NCBI GenBank assembly: GCA_044222005.1
Contig: JBGANY010000002.1
Coordinates: 176,645-240,644 of the forward strand
DNA from: Methylotenera_A sp044222005
Lineage (GTDB): Bacteria > Pseudomonadota > Gammaproteobacteria > Burkholderiales > Methylophilaceae
Reading direction: 5' to 3'
Length of the DNA stretch: 64,000 nucleotides
In this document: piece after piece, positions 16,860 to 26,255 of the stretch
Layout: every line of letters starts with the position of its first letter
How positions within the stretch are numbered: the first letter of the stretch is position 1
Program-made: the position numbers and the translations under genes
Notes under the pieces: model-generated
The model's input: only the letters and a program-made list of their open reading frames with translations
The model's database searches: none
What the model was told of the DNA's origin: nothing

Positions 16860-17708
16860 TCAGCGCTTAATCTCACCTTCTACCACATCGGGCGACAAGC
16901 CCAAACTCGCAGTTTGCCTGGTAACCCGGAATGGCATCATGAGCAGTTGTAATAACCCTAAGCGGGATTGTTCACGAATATAAGGTAGTCCCAGGGGTGC
17001 TTTTTCGTGGCCTGCGCGCGGTGGCGCAAGGTGATAGGTTCCGCAGATCTTATCCCAAATAGAGAGGAAAAAGCCGAAATTGGTGTCCATTTCATCACGG
17101 CGAATGGAGTGATGCACACGGTGCATGTTCGGGGTAACCAACAGCCAGCGCAGCACCGTATCCAGTTTGTCCGGATAGCGGATATTGGCGTGTGTGAACA
17201 CGGCAGCGCCATTGAGTGTGGCTTCGAACGCGATGACCACCCAGGGATCGACCCCCAGTGCAGCCACAATCAATGATTTATAAATAATCGAAACAAGGAT
17301 TTCAATCGGGTGAAACCGCAACCCGCTGCTGGCATCAATATCCAGGTCAGCATGATGCACGCTGTGCAGCCGCCAGAAGATGGGCAAGGCGTGCGACATC
17401 ACATGCTGCAAATAGATGGCGAAATCCAGCAGTAAAAACGCAATCAAAGCCTCTGCCCAAAAAGTCAGATTGAGTGCGCCCATCAAGCCCCAGCCGTGGT
17501 CTTGCACATATACTGCCGTCAAGTACGCAGCAGCGCCCAGCGTAAACCGCTGCACTACAATATTAATAGCCACCAGACTGAAATTAATGCGCCAGCGCTC
17601 CCCTCTGGCTTGCGTTGGCGGCCGTTTGGGAAAGAAGGATTCCAGCAACGCCGCAAGCAGATAGACGCCCAGGAAAATACCGAATCGCAAATAAGCTTCC
17701 ACAAGCAA
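16860..17708 (-). CDS. Sterol desaturase / fatty acid hydroxylase family membrane protein
   Basis: The 282-residue protein has several membrane segments and the His clusters of di-iron membrane hydroxylases: HVMSH, HSVHH and HRVHHSIRRDEMDTNFG. It starts at a TTG seven bases after AGGAG. Members hydroxylate or desaturate lipids and other hydrophobic molecules; the substrate here is unknown. It converges on the DUF3047 gene with only ~48 bases between them. Confidence 0.85.
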   Translation of the reverse strand: MLVEAYLRFGIFLGVYLLAALLESFFPKRPPTQARGERWRINFSLVAINIVVQRFTLGAAAYLTAVYVQDHGWGLMGALNLTFWAEALIAFLLLDFAIYLQHVMSHALPIFWRLHSVHHADLDIDASSGLRFHPIEILVSIIYKSLIVAALGVDPWVVIAFEATLNGAAVFTHANIRYPDKLDTVLRWLLVTPNMHRVHHSIRRDEMDTNFGFFLSIWDKICGTYHLAPPRAGHEKAPLGLPYIREQSRLGLLQLLMMPFRVTRQTASLGLSPDVVEGEIKR

Positions 17709-17933
17709 TCACTCCTGTTCAATAAAACCAAATGCTTAAAAAACACTAATCACTATAAACTTTACACCACGTCTTGCAAGCAAGATGAAAAGTTATCGCC
17801 TGAGGATAAATTTTTGTAAGGAACTGGCCTGACATGCGTCTAATTCAATATTGGCTTTGTTAATTTTCGCTCACATACCAACAAAATACCCATTGATGAT
17901 AACATTCCTTCACTACATGTTGCAGAATACGAT

Positions 17934-18653
17934 ATGACGCAAGCTGCATTAGTTCTCGTCTGCAAGCGGCCTGCTCCCGGCGTCGGCAAACAGCGCCTTG
18001 CCGCCAGGCTTGGGCCGGATATTGCACACCAAATCGCAGAAGCGCTGCTGGCCTGCACGCTCGAAGATGTTATTGTTTGGCCTGGCAGGGTGGTGATCGC
18101 GCCAGCCGATGCACAAGACTGCGCATGGGCAACCAATCTTTTCAAACAAACACAGACCGAGGTTCAGGTACTGCCGCAAACTGGCGGCAACCTCGGTCAG
18201 CGCCTGAATGCGCTCGACCACACATTACACACAAATGGTTTTAACCAACTGATTTATATCGGCAGCGATGCACCGGACATCGGCCTGGCTGACTTGGCTA
18301 CTGTAAACAAGATGCTTTCAGATTTTGATACAGTGCTCAAACCTACTCTGGATGGCGGCGTTTCCATCATGGCCAGCCGCAAACCGTGGCCTGACCTGGC
18401 TGGTTTACCATGGAGCACATCCCGATTGGGCGACCGATTATCTATGCTCTGCCAGCAAAGCGGGCATTCTGTTGCCAGCTTACCAGAAGGCTTTGACGTG
18501 GATGAGCTTGAGGATTTATCTTACTTAGTGATGAAACTTGCACACGACCAACGGCCTGCCAGGCGATTGCTCTGCAAGTTAGCGCTTCAAGTTATTCAGC
18601 AAAAAACCTCTAAGCAAAAAGTAATGATGCAAACCGAAAGTCGCCATGTCTAA
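17934..18653 (+). CDS. TIGR04282-type (DUF2064) glycosyltransferase of arsenosugar-type clusters
   Basis: The 239-residue protein has the nucleotidyl/glycosyl-transferase fold of DUF2064/TIGR04282: start CKRPAPGVGKQRLAARLG, then GNLGQRL, and IGSDAPDI as the metal-binding DxD-like turn. The family is found in gene neighbourhoods with ArsM and radical SAM proteins and is annotated as arsenosugar biosynthesis glycosyltransferase. Here it is the first of five consecutive plus-strand genes and overlaps the next by 8 bases. The biochemical role is inferred from context. Confidence 0.8.
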   Translation: MTQAALVLVCKRPAPGVGKQRLAARLGPDIAHQIAEALLACTLEDVIVWPGRVVIAPADAQDCAWATNLFKQTQTEVQVLPQTGGNLGQRLNALDHTLHTNGFNQLIYIGSDAPDIGLADLATVNKMLSDFDTVLKPTLDGGVSIMASRKPWPDLAGLPWSTSRLGDRLSMLCQQSGHSVASLPEGFDVDELEDLSYLVMKLAHDQRPARRLLCKLALQVIQQKTSKQKVMMQTESRHV

Positions 18654-19359
18654 CATAAGCATTATTATCCCTTGCTACAACGACGAGCAAAAACTGGCGC
18701 AGCTATTTGCACAAATTCAGCATTTGCCGCGCACACCACATGAGGTGATTGTGGTAGATGGTGCGGCCGGCCAAAGTTGCCAGGAAGTTTGCCGCGAATA
18801 CGGCGCAAAGTGGCTGGCGAGCGAACCTTGTCGTGGCAAGCAACTGCTGGCAGGCGCAGCAATGGCACAAGGTGATGTATTGTGGTTTTTGCATGCCGAC
18901 GCGCGTTTGCCGAAAGACCCTATCACCGAAATCGAACTCGCACTTGAAAAAGGCGCACTAGGCGGCTACTTCAAATTCAGATTTGATGCGCTACGTGCCT
19001 GGCCCGCGTTCATTTTAGAACCCGCGATTGCGTTTCGTTGCCGCTTTGGCATTCCTTATGGCGACCAAGGTTTGTTTATGACTAAAGAGGCTTATTTCAA
19101 AGTGAATGGGCATGCGCCCTGGCCTTTGTTTGAGGAAGTGCCGCTGGTTAATGGGTTGCGCCAGCTAGGTCACCTTGTCGCCCTACGCGAACCCATATTT
19201 GTTGACCCGCGTCGCTGGCAGCGTGATGGCTGGTGGCGCCGCACCTGGGAGAATCGCAAACTGGCGCTGGCCTTTGCGCGGGGACACGCTCCAGACGAGC
19301 TGGCAGCACGCTACCGTAGCCGCATTACCCACTTTAATTATGAAAATAACGAGGCATGA
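18646..19359 (+). CDS. TIGR04283-type family 2 glycosyltransferase of arsenosugar-type clusters
   Basis: The 237-residue GT-A enzyme starts ISIIIPCYNDE, with VDGAAGQS and the HADARLP metal-binding turn, and continues GGYFKFRF and GIPYGDQGLF, matching TIGR04283. It lacks the long membrane tail of many GT2 enzymes. It is coupled to the previous gene by overlap and to arsM by a 1-nt spacer. The acceptor is unknown; an arsenosugar or related sugar conjugate is a context-based guess. Confidence 0.8.
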   Translation: MSNISIIIPCYNDEQKLAQLFAQIQHLPRTPHEVIVVDGAAGQSCQEVCREYGAKWLASEPCRGKQLLAGAAMAQGDVLWFLHADARLPKDPITEIELALEKGALGGYFKFRFDALRAWPAFILEPAIAFRCRFGIPYGDQGLFMTKEAYFKVNGHAPWPLFEEVPLVNGLRQLGHLVALREPIFVDPRRWQRDGWWRRTWENRKLALAFARGHAPDELAARYRSRITHFNYENNEA

Positions 19360-19360
19360 T

Positions 19361-20440
19361 ATGCAAGAAACCACAGTCAAGAAAGATCAAAACGAGATCC
19401 AAGATAAAGTGCGCCAGTATTATGGCGAAACGCTGACGGGCTCGGTAGATTTGCAAACCAACGCCTGCTGCACAGACACAGGTTTGCCTGCGTATGTAAA
19501 ACCGATTCTTTCACAGGTGCATGATGAGGTAATGATGCGCTACTATGGTTGCGGGCTGGTACTGCCGGAACTTCTGGATGGCCTGACTGTGCTGGATTTG
19601 GGTTGCGGTGCCGGGCGCGACGTTTACGTGCTCTCTAAACTGGTGGGCGAGCAAGGCCGTGTCATTGGGGTCGACATGACCGAAGAACAGTTAGCGGTGG
19701 CGCGCCAGCATCAGGATCATCACCGCCAAGTGTTTGGACATGCCGAAAGCAACGTGCTGTTTTTGCATGGCTACATTGAACGCTTGCATGAATTGGAACT
19801 GGCCGACAACAGTGTTGACATCATCGTATCCAATTGCGTGATCAATTTGGCGGTGGACAAAGCAGCGGTGCTGCGCGAAGCGTTTCGCGTACTGAAACCG
19901 GGTGGCGAGCTGTATTTTTCCGATGTGTATGCTGATAGACGCATCCACAAAGCCTTGACCCTGGACCCGGTGCTGTATGGCGAATGCCTTAGTGGCGCGC
20001 TGTACTGGAACGACTTTCATAACCTGGCCAAAGCGCATGGGTTTGATGATCCGCGTTTGGTGATTGATCGCCCGATTACCATCGGCAACCCGGAGCTCGC
20101 CACGCGTACCGGCAATATCAAATTTTTCTCCGCTACTTACCGGCTGTTCAAGTTAGCAGGCCTGGAACCAGCCTGCGAGGATTACGGGCAATCGGTGGTG
20201 TACCGCGGCACCATCCCGCATCATCCGCATGCGTTTGTATTGGATAAGCATCACTTTATTGAAACCGGCAAACACTTCCTCGTGTGCGGCAATACCTGGC
20301 GCATGCTGCACGACACGCGTTTTGCCAGACATTTCGATTTCTACGGAAATTTCGATAAGCATTTTGGTATTTTCGCGGGTTGCGGCACTTCACTTCCTTA
20401 TGACGGCCATGCCAGCGACCAAACCGGGAGCTGCTGCTAA
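19361..20440 (+). CDS. arsM: Arsenite S-adenosylmethionine methyltransferase ArsM
   Basis: The start ATG at 19361 follows ACGAGG; a longer frame from 19175 only runs back inside the upstream gene. The 359-residue protein has the SAM motif VLDLGCGAGRD and the four cysteines that bind As(III) in ArsM: C36 (or C37), C64, C159 and C209. Their spacing (28, 95 and 50) closely follows the algal ArsM set (44, 72, 174, 224). It should methylate arsenite to mono- and dimethyl arsenicals. The C-terminus ends in Gly-Ser-Cys-Cys. Neighbouring glycosyltransferases and radical SAM enzyme suggest further elaboration of the product. Confidence 0.93.
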   Translation: MQETTVKKDQNEIQDKVRQYYGETLTGSVDLQTNACCTDTGLPAYVKPILSQVHDEVMMRYYGCGLVLPELLDGLTVLDLGCGAGRDVYVLSKLVGEQGRVIGVDMTEEQLAVARQHQDHHRQVFGHAESNVLFLHGYIERLHELELADNSVDIIVSNCVINLAVDKAAVLREAFRVLKPGGELYFSDVYADRRIHKALTLDPVLYGECLSGALYWNDFHNLAKAHGFDDPRLVIDRPITIGNPELATRTGNIKFFSATYRLFKLAGLEPACEDYGQSVVYRGTIPHHPHAFVLDKHHFIETGKHFLVCGNTWRMLHDTRFARHFDFYGNFDKHFGIFAGCGTSLPYDGHASDQTGSCC

Positions 20441-20448
20441 GCAATTTT

Positions 20449-21393
20449 ATGGACATGAAAGTGATTCCGATTCAAATAGCGCAGCCAGCAAAATCGCCAG
20501 CCTGGTATCAAACGCCCGCTGGCGAACCACGCGGCTTTATCCAGCCGCATGCGCTGGATGAGCTCTGGTTTCATACCGGCACCGCCTGTAACCTCGCCTG
20601 CCCGTTCTGTCTGGAAGGCTCCAAACCCGGAGACAATCGCCTGCAGCTGCTGCGGCTGGAAGAAGCAAAACCATTTATTGACGAAGCGCTCACGTTAGGA
20701 GTGAAGCAGTTTTCATTCACAGGCGGCGAGCCGTTTGTAGCCAAAGACATGGTGCGCATCCTGGATTACGCATTGCAATTTCGCCCGTGCATGGTGCTCA
20801 CCAACGCCACCGAGCCTTTGATTAAGCGCCTGAAACAGCTCAAGGCGTTACTGGACCATCCCAATCAACTACATTTTCGTGTCAGCCTGGACCACTTTGA
20901 CGCGACCAAGCATGACAGTGGTCGTGGAGTTGGCATGTTTGCACTGGCATTGAAAGGTTTAAAGCAGCTGCATGAAATGGGCTTTTCCGTTTCAGTCGCT
21001 AACCAGATGCTGGCCGACAGCACGCCAGCCGAGACAGCGCAACGTTTTTCTGAAATATTTAGAAACGCAGGCTTGCCCGAAGATTTGCACTGCGTGGAAT
21101 TTCCGGACTTTCATCCACCTGGCCAGGATGTCACCACGCCGCAGATCAGCGCAAACTGCATGGTGAGTTACCAGACAGAAAACTCGCGCCGTGCCTATAT
21201 GTGTGCATTCAGCAAAATGGTGGTGAAACAGCAAGGCCGCATGAGCGTGTATGCGTGTACTTTGGTCGACGATGACCAAGATTATGCGCTGGGCGAAACG
21301 CTAACTGCCAGCATGGCAGAACCCGTCAGCATGAAGCACCACCGCTGTTATAGCTGCTTCAGGTACGGTGCTTCCTGCAGCGAAATGAAGTAA
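20449..21393 (+). CDS. Radical SAM protein of the arsenic cluster
   Basis: The 314-residue protein has the radical SAM motif CNLACPFC (C47, C51, C54) after LDELWFHTGTA, and GGEP at the SAM site. The C-terminal third has further cysteines (NCMVSY, YMCAF, VYACTL, HRCYSCF, ASCSE) that could hold auxiliary Fe-S clusters, SPASM-like. It does not look like classical ArsS, whose C-terminus and CNQxCxHC motif differ. Its position 9 nt after arsM suggests it modifies a methylated arsenical, for example by adding a deoxyadenosyl or other radical-derived group. This is inference; it could also serve an unrelated maturation step. Confidence 0.75.
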   Translation: MDMKVIPIQIAQPAKSPAWYQTPAGEPRGFIQPHALDELWFHTGTACNLACPFCLEGSKPGDNRLQLLRLEEAKPFIDEALTLGVKQFSFTGGEPFVAKDMVRILDYALQFRPCMVLTNATEPLIKRLKQLKALLDHPNQLHFRVSLDHFDATKHDSGRGVGMFALALKGLKQLHEMGFSVSVANQMLADSTPAETAQRFSEIFRNAGLPEDLHCVEFPDFHPPGQDVTTPQISANCMVSYQTENSRRAYMCAFSKMVVKQQGRMSVYACTLVDDDQDYALGETLTASMAEPVSMKHHRCYSCFRYGASCSEMK

Positions 21394-21423
21394 CGATTAA
21401 ATATAAAAAATCAGGAAAATAAT

Positions 21424-23556
21424 ATGAAAAACCGCACATGGATTATTGCACTCATCGTCGTGTTAATTGGGCTGTTTTTTGCCTTCGACCTCGGGCGCTT
21501 TTTAAGCCTGGATGCACTCAAAGCCAGCCGGGATGGTTTGCTGCAAACCTATCAGGCCAAGCCGCTATTAGTGATAGCGGTTTTTTCAGTCATTTACATT
21601 GTGGTCACTGCATTGTCACTACCCGGAGCCACCATTATGACATTGGCAGGCGGCGCCATTTTCGGGCTGTGGGTGGGCGTGCCGGTGGTACTGGTTTCTG
21701 CAACTATCGGCGCGACATTGGCTTTCCTGGCGGCTCGCTTCGTACTACAAGATTTTGTGCAAAAACGTTTTGGTGACAGGCTTTCCGCCATCAATGCAGG
21801 CATTGAAAAAGATGGTGCGTTCTATCTGTTTACCATGCGTCTGGTGCCCGTGTTTCCATTCTTTCTCATCAACCTGTTGATGGGGCTAACCCCGATCAAA
21901 ACCAGTACCTATTTTTGGGTGAGTCTGGTCGGCATGGCGGCGGGCACGGCGGTTTATGTGAATGCAGGCACCCAACTGGCCGCATTGACCAGCCTGTCTG
22001 GCATCCTCTCTCCTGCACTTATCGGCTCATTTGCCTTGCTCGGCGTTTTCCCCTGGCTGGCAAAATGGGCGGTCAATGTCTATAAGACATACCAACTATA
22101 CGCACGCTGGCCAAAACCGAAAAAGTTTGACCGCAACCTGGTGGTCATCGGTGCCGGCGCGGCAGGCTTGGTAACTTCTTACATCGCCGCAGCCACACGC
22201 GCCAAAGTCACACTGATTGAAGGCCACAAAATGGGCGGTGATTGCCTGAATTTTGGCTGCGTGCCTTCCAAAACCATCATCCGTTCAGCCACTTTCGTGA
22301 ATCAAGCCAAACACGCGGATAAACTGGGTATTGCCAAAGCTGATATCAGCTATGATTTTGCAGATGTGATGAAGCGCGTGCATCGTGTGATTGGCACGGT
22401 TGAACCACATGATTCTGTAGAACGCTACACCAGGCTGGGCGTAGATGTGGTGCAAGGTCATGCACGCATTACTTCACCGTGGACAGTGGAGGTCAACGGT
22501 AACACGCTCACCACCCGCGCCATAGTCATTGCCACAGGTGCACGGCCGGCGATTCCTGACCTTCCCGGGCTGGACCTTGTCACGCATTACACCTCAGACT
22601 CCATCTGGACTATCACCGAGCGCCCCGACCGTCTGGTGGTGCTAGGCGGCGGGCCGATTGGCTGCGAACTGACCCAGGCATTTGCACGCCTGGGTTGCCA
22701 GGTCACGCAAGTGGCCCGTAGCGGCTTGATGGGCAAAGAAGATGCCGATGCGATTGCGCTGGTAGAACAAGCGCTGATTGCAGATGGCGTACGCATGCTG
22801 ACCCATACTAATACAGTGCGTTGTGAGCATGATGATACCGGGCAACATTTGATTGTAAAACATCAGGATGGCACCGAAGAAGCAATCCCTTTTGATGCCT
22901 TACTTTGCGCTGTGGGCAGAACCGCCCGCACAGAAGGTTTCGGGCTGGAAGAACTAGGCATACCGCTCTCCAAAAACTGCACCATTGAAGTAGATGCCTG
23001 GCTGCAAACGCACTACCCCAACATTTACGCTGCTGGGGACGTGGCAGGGCCCTACCAGTTCACGCACACCGCTGCGCACCAGGCCTGGTATGCGGCGGTC
23101 AATACCTTATTTGGCAGCCTGAAGCGCTTCAAAGCCGATTACTCGGTCATTCCATGGGCAACCTTCACCAGCCCCGAAGTGGCGCGGGTTGGGCTCTCGG
23201 AAGACGAGGCCAAAGCTCAGGGTATTGCTTATGAAATGGTGAAATATGGGCTGGATGATCTTGATCGCGCCATTGCCGACGAGGCCGCGCATGGCTTTGT
23301 AAAAGTGCTCACTGTGCCAGGTAAAGATAAAATCTTAGGTGCGACCATCGTCGGCGAGCATGCCGGCGATTTGCTGGCAGAATTCGTGCTTGCCATGAAA
23401 CACGGACTGGGTTTGAACAAAATCCTCGGCACTATTCACACTTACCCGACCTGGTCAGAAGCCAATAAGTACGCGGCTGGAGAATGGAAGCGCGCACATG
23501 TACCGCATGGGATTCTTAATTGGGTTGAGAAATATCACACATGGAAAAGGGGCTAG
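21424..23556 (+). CDS. TVP38/TMEM64 membrane domain fused to FAD-dependent disulfide oxidoreductase
   Basis: The 710-residue protein joins an N-terminal TVP38/DedA-like (SNARE-associated) membrane region (~1-215, with LSLPGATIMTLAGGAIFG and RLVPVFPFFLINLLMG) to a class I flavin disulfide reductase (~235-710). The latter has GAGAAGLV, the redox-active GGDCLNFGCVPSKT, a NAD(P) site GGGPIGCE, YAAGDVAG, and the C-terminal dimerisation domain with HTYPTWSE. The catalytic half resembles mercuric or dihydrolipoamide reductases. The SAM/arsenic context hints at reduction of an arsenical or thiol carrier at the membrane, which is unproven. A good AGGAAAA site precedes the start. Confidence 0.85.
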   Translation: MKNRTWIIALIVVLIGLFFAFDLGRFLSLDALKASRDGLLQTYQAKPLLVIAVFSVIYIVVTALSLPGATIMTLAGGAIFGLWVGVPVVLVSATIGATLAFLAARFVLQDFVQKRFGDRLSAINAGIEKDGAFYLFTMRLVPVFPFFLINLLMGLTPIKTSTYFWVSLVGMAAGTAVYVNAGTQLAALTSLSGILSPALIGSFALLGVFPWLAKWAVNVYKTYQLYARWPKPKKFDRNLVVIGAGAAGLVTSYIAAATRAKVTLIEGHKMGGDCLNFGCVPSKTIIRSATFVNQAKHADKLGIAKADISYDFADVMKRVHRVIGTVEPHDSVERYTRLGVDVVQGHARITSPWTVEVNGNTLTTRAIVIATGARPAIPDLPGLDLVTHYTSDSIWTITERPDRLVVLGGGPIGCELTQAFARLGCQVTQVARSGLMGKEDADAIALVEQALIADGVRMLTHTNTVRCEHDDTGQHLIVKHQDGTEEAIPFDALLCAVGRTARTEGFGLEELGIPLSKNCTIEVDAWLQTHYPNIYAAGDVAGPYQFTHTAAHQAWYAAVNTLFGSLKRFKADYSVIPWATFTSPEVARVGLSEDEAKAQGIAYEMVKYGLDDLDRAIADEAAHGFVKVLTVPGKDKILGATIVGEHAGDLLAEFVLAMKHGLGLNKILGTIHTYPTWSEANKYAAGEWKRAHVPHGILNWVEKYHTWKRG

Positions 23557-23605
23557 TGGCAGTAAAGTCACATGGCTGAAATCCGTCAGAACTCATGGAT
23601 TCAAG

Positions 23606-23857
23606 CTAGTGTTGCGGCGTAGGCTTCCTTCCCGGCGCTTTGGGTGGAATAGTTCCAGCCACTCGGCACAGCATCCCTTCAACTGGCTTCCCGTCAGTGA
23701 ATCTGGTCACGCTGCATCGAGAGATCTCACCGCGTGCCGACAGGTCTGTCAGAGAAGTACGAACATTAGAAAGTGGTATATCCATTGCTGCCGCTATTTC
23801 CCAGTCGGCTAACTGGCCATGCTGCTTCAGATATTGGAGAATTGGAGTTGTGTGCAT
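23606..23857 (-). CDS. Small winged-helix-like DNA-binding protein
   Basis: The 83-residue protein reads as a helix-turn-helix/winged fold: ILQYLKQHGQLADWEIAAAMDIPLSNVRTSL (given in parts: HGQLADWEIAA, DIPLSNVRTSL), then LSARGEISRC. A GAAGGG-type ribosome site lies upstream of its ATG. It converges on the arsenic cluster. No family name is assigned with certainty; a small regulator is likely. It has no metal-binding cysteine pair, so it is not an obvious ArsR. Confidence 0.55.
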   Translation of the reverse strand: MHTTPILQYLKQHGQLADWEIAAAMDIPLSNVRTSLTDLSARGEISRCSVTRFTDGKPVEGMLCRVAGTIPPKAPGRKPTPQH

Positions 23858-23956
23858 GTTGAATCCCTTCGTGAGGATGGAGAAAGGTAGTTCTAAAGCT
23901 ATTCTACAAAAAAGAAAAACGGCCTGGAGATTTTACCCTCCAAGCCGCTTGGTAAT

Positions 23957-24035
<79 letters not shown>

Positions 24036-24148
24036 AGAATGTTTATTTTTATTCAAACTAACTTTGTCAAACTGCGCTCGCCGCATAACACATATCGACT
24101 TCGCTCATTCTTCTTGTCAGTTTGGTTAAAAACTAAACATTAAAACTT

Positions 24149-26095
24149 TTAATCTTGTCCGGTTTCCAGGAAGCTTCTCAAGCGCTCCGAACGCGTTGGA
24201 TGGCGCAGTTTACGCAATGCTTTCGCCTCAATCTGGCGGATACGTTCGCGTGTTACGTCAAACTGTTTACCTACTTCTTCCAGCGTGTGATCGGTATTCA
24301 TCTCGATACCAAAGCGCATGCGCAGCACTTTCGCCTCGCGCGGGGTTAGCGATTCTAGCACTTCACTCGTCGCATCGCGCAAACTGGCGTAAACCGCGGC
24401 TTCCATCGGCGCCAGCGTTGTATTGTCTTCAATAAAATCACCCAGATGCGAATCTTCATCATCACCAATCGGCGTTTCCATCGAGATGGGCTCTTTGCTG
24501 ATTTTCAGGATTTTACGAATCTTGTCTTCAGGCATTTCCATCTTCTCTGCGAGCAAGGCCGGGTCTGGCTCGATGCCGGTTTCCTGCAGAATCTGGCGGC
24601 TGATACGATTCATTTTATTAATCGTTTCAATCATGTGCACGGGGATACGAATGGTACGCGCCTGATCCGCAATCGAGCGCGTAATCGCCTGGCGAATCCA
24701 CCACGTTGCGTAAGTAGAAAACTTGTAGCCGCGGCGATATTCAAATTTATCCACCGCTTTCATCAGGCCAATATTGCCTTCCTGGATCAAATCCAAAAAC
24801 TGCAAGCCGCGGTTGGTATATTTTTTAGCAATCGAAATCACCAAACGTAGGTTGGCCTCGATCATCTCACGCTTGGCGCGACGCGCGCGCGCCTCGCCCG
24901 TTGTCATTTGCTTATTGATTTCTTTCAGCTCTTTGATTGGAATGCCTACTTTGTTTTGCAGCGCGATGAGCCTGTCCTGCTGATCCACAATAGAGTGTTT
25001 GTAACGTGCCAGACGCTCGACATACGGTTTGTCCAGACTCAATTCCGCGTCCAGCCAAGCAAGATTGATTTCGTTGCCAGGAAAGCTCTTGATAAAATGC
25101 GCGCGCGGCATGCCGGATTTATCTACGCAGAAATCCATCACTTTGCGTTCATGGCCACGTACTTCTTCTACCAGGACACGCACCTGCTCACACAGGGCTT
25201 CCACTTGCTTGGCAGAGAATCTAAACGCTGTAAGCTCTTCCAGCACCGATTCATGCAGCCTCTTATATTCTGCGTCCTGTGAACCTTTTTGCTCGCGAAT
25301 CGCGTTCATCTCGGCATTAGCCTTGCGGATGACCGCGAAACGTTTCAATACCTCTTCTTTTAACTTGGCCAGCGCCTCGGCGGAAATGGCTGCAGCTTTT
25401 GCGCCGTCCTCATCGCCGTCTTCATCCTCATCAGCCTCAAGCTCCTCGTCTTCGGCTGTTTCAGCTGCAATAGCGTCTTCCAGGCCGATGTCGCTGTCAA
25501 TCAAGCCATCTACCAGGTCATCGACGCTGATTTCATCTTTCTCTACCTGTTCCACCATCGCCAACAGTTGTGCAATGGTAGTCGGGCAGGCCGCAATGGC
25601 CTGCACCATGTGTTTAAGGCCGTCTTCAATACGTTTGGCGATTTCGATTTCGCCTTCGCGCGTCAGCAGATCGACCGTGCCCATTTCGCGCATGTACATA
25701 CGCACCGGGTCGGTCGTGCGACCGAAGTCTGAATCAACCGTAGCAAGTGCCGCTTCGGCTTCTTCTACAGCATCCTCGTCGGTCACTGGGGGCGGAGCAT
25801 CGGACATCAACAATACTTCGGCATCAGGTGCTTCTTCGTATACCTGAATACCCATGTCGTTGATCATGCCGATAATGCCGTCGATTTGTTCGGAGTTTTG
25901 CACATCATCCGGCAAATGGTCGTTGATTTCGGCATAGGTTAAATAGCCTCGCTCTTTGCCCAGGATAATGAGCGATTTCAGACGCGTGCGACGCGCTTCT
26001 GCATCTATCGCTAGCGCGGCCGGATCTTGTAACGCCTCTGCTGCGAGCTTAATCCGCTCTTTTTCTAATGTTTTGTCTGATTTTGGTCTGGCCAT
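24149..26095 (-). CDS. rpoD: RNA polymerase primary sigma factor RpoD (sigma-70)
   Basis: The 648-residue protein has all sigma-70 regions: 1.1 at the N-terminus, 1.2 (DPVRMYMREMGTVDLLTREGE in part), an acidic non-conserved insert (EADEDEDGDEDG), region 2 (LDLIQEGNIGLMKAVDKFEY in part), the -10 recognising YATWWIRQAITR, region 3, and region 4 (VTRERIRQIEAKALRKLRHP). It directs housekeeping transcription. It follows dnaG with a 160-base gap, the last gene of the macromolecular-synthesis array rpsU-dnaG-rpoD. Confidence 0.98.
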   Translation of the reverse strand: MARPKSDKTLEKERIKLAAEALQDPAALAIDAEARRTRLKSLIILGKERGYLTYAEINDHLPDDVQNSEQIDGIIGMINDMGIQVYEEAPDAEVLLMSDAPPPVTDEDAVEEAEAALATVDSDFGRTTDPVRMYMREMGTVDLLTREGEIEIAKRIEDGLKHMVQAIAACPTTIAQLLAMVEQVEKDEISVDDLVDGLIDSDIGLEDAIAAETAEDEELEADEDEDGDEDGAKAAAISAEALAKLKEEVLKRFAVIRKANAEMNAIREQKGSQDAEYKRLHESVLEELTAFRFSAKQVEALCEQVRVLVEEVRGHERKVMDFCVDKSGMPRAHFIKSFPGNEINLAWLDAELSLDKPYVERLARYKHSIVDQQDRLIALQNKVGIPIKELKEINKQMTTGEARARRAKREMIEANLRLVISIAKKYTNRGLQFLDLIQEGNIGLMKAVDKFEYRRGYKFSTYATWWIRQAITRSIADQARTIRIPVHMIETINKMNRISRQILQETGIEPDPALLAEKMEMPEDKIRKILKISKEPISMETPIGDDEDSHLGDFIEDNTTLAPMEAAVYASLRDATSEVLESLTPREAKVLRMRFGIEMNTDHTLEEVGKQFDVTRERIRQIEAKALRKLRHPTRSERLRSFLETGQD

Positions 26096-26255
26096 GCCTG
26101 ATCCTATCTATGAGTCACATACCTGTAACAATCTAACAGTTACGGAAAACCCTAAATTATACCTTAAAATGCGCTTGATTTTAATCCCTGCCTGCTTAAT
26201 TTTTAATCAATCTGCACCCTGCTGCGCAGATTGTATTTTATGCATGCCCTTTATT

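Noticed and set aside
19175..19360. N-terminal extension of arsM
   Set aside because: It lies wholly within the upstream glycosyltransferase gene; ATG 19361 has ACGAGG and starts at the family N-terminus.
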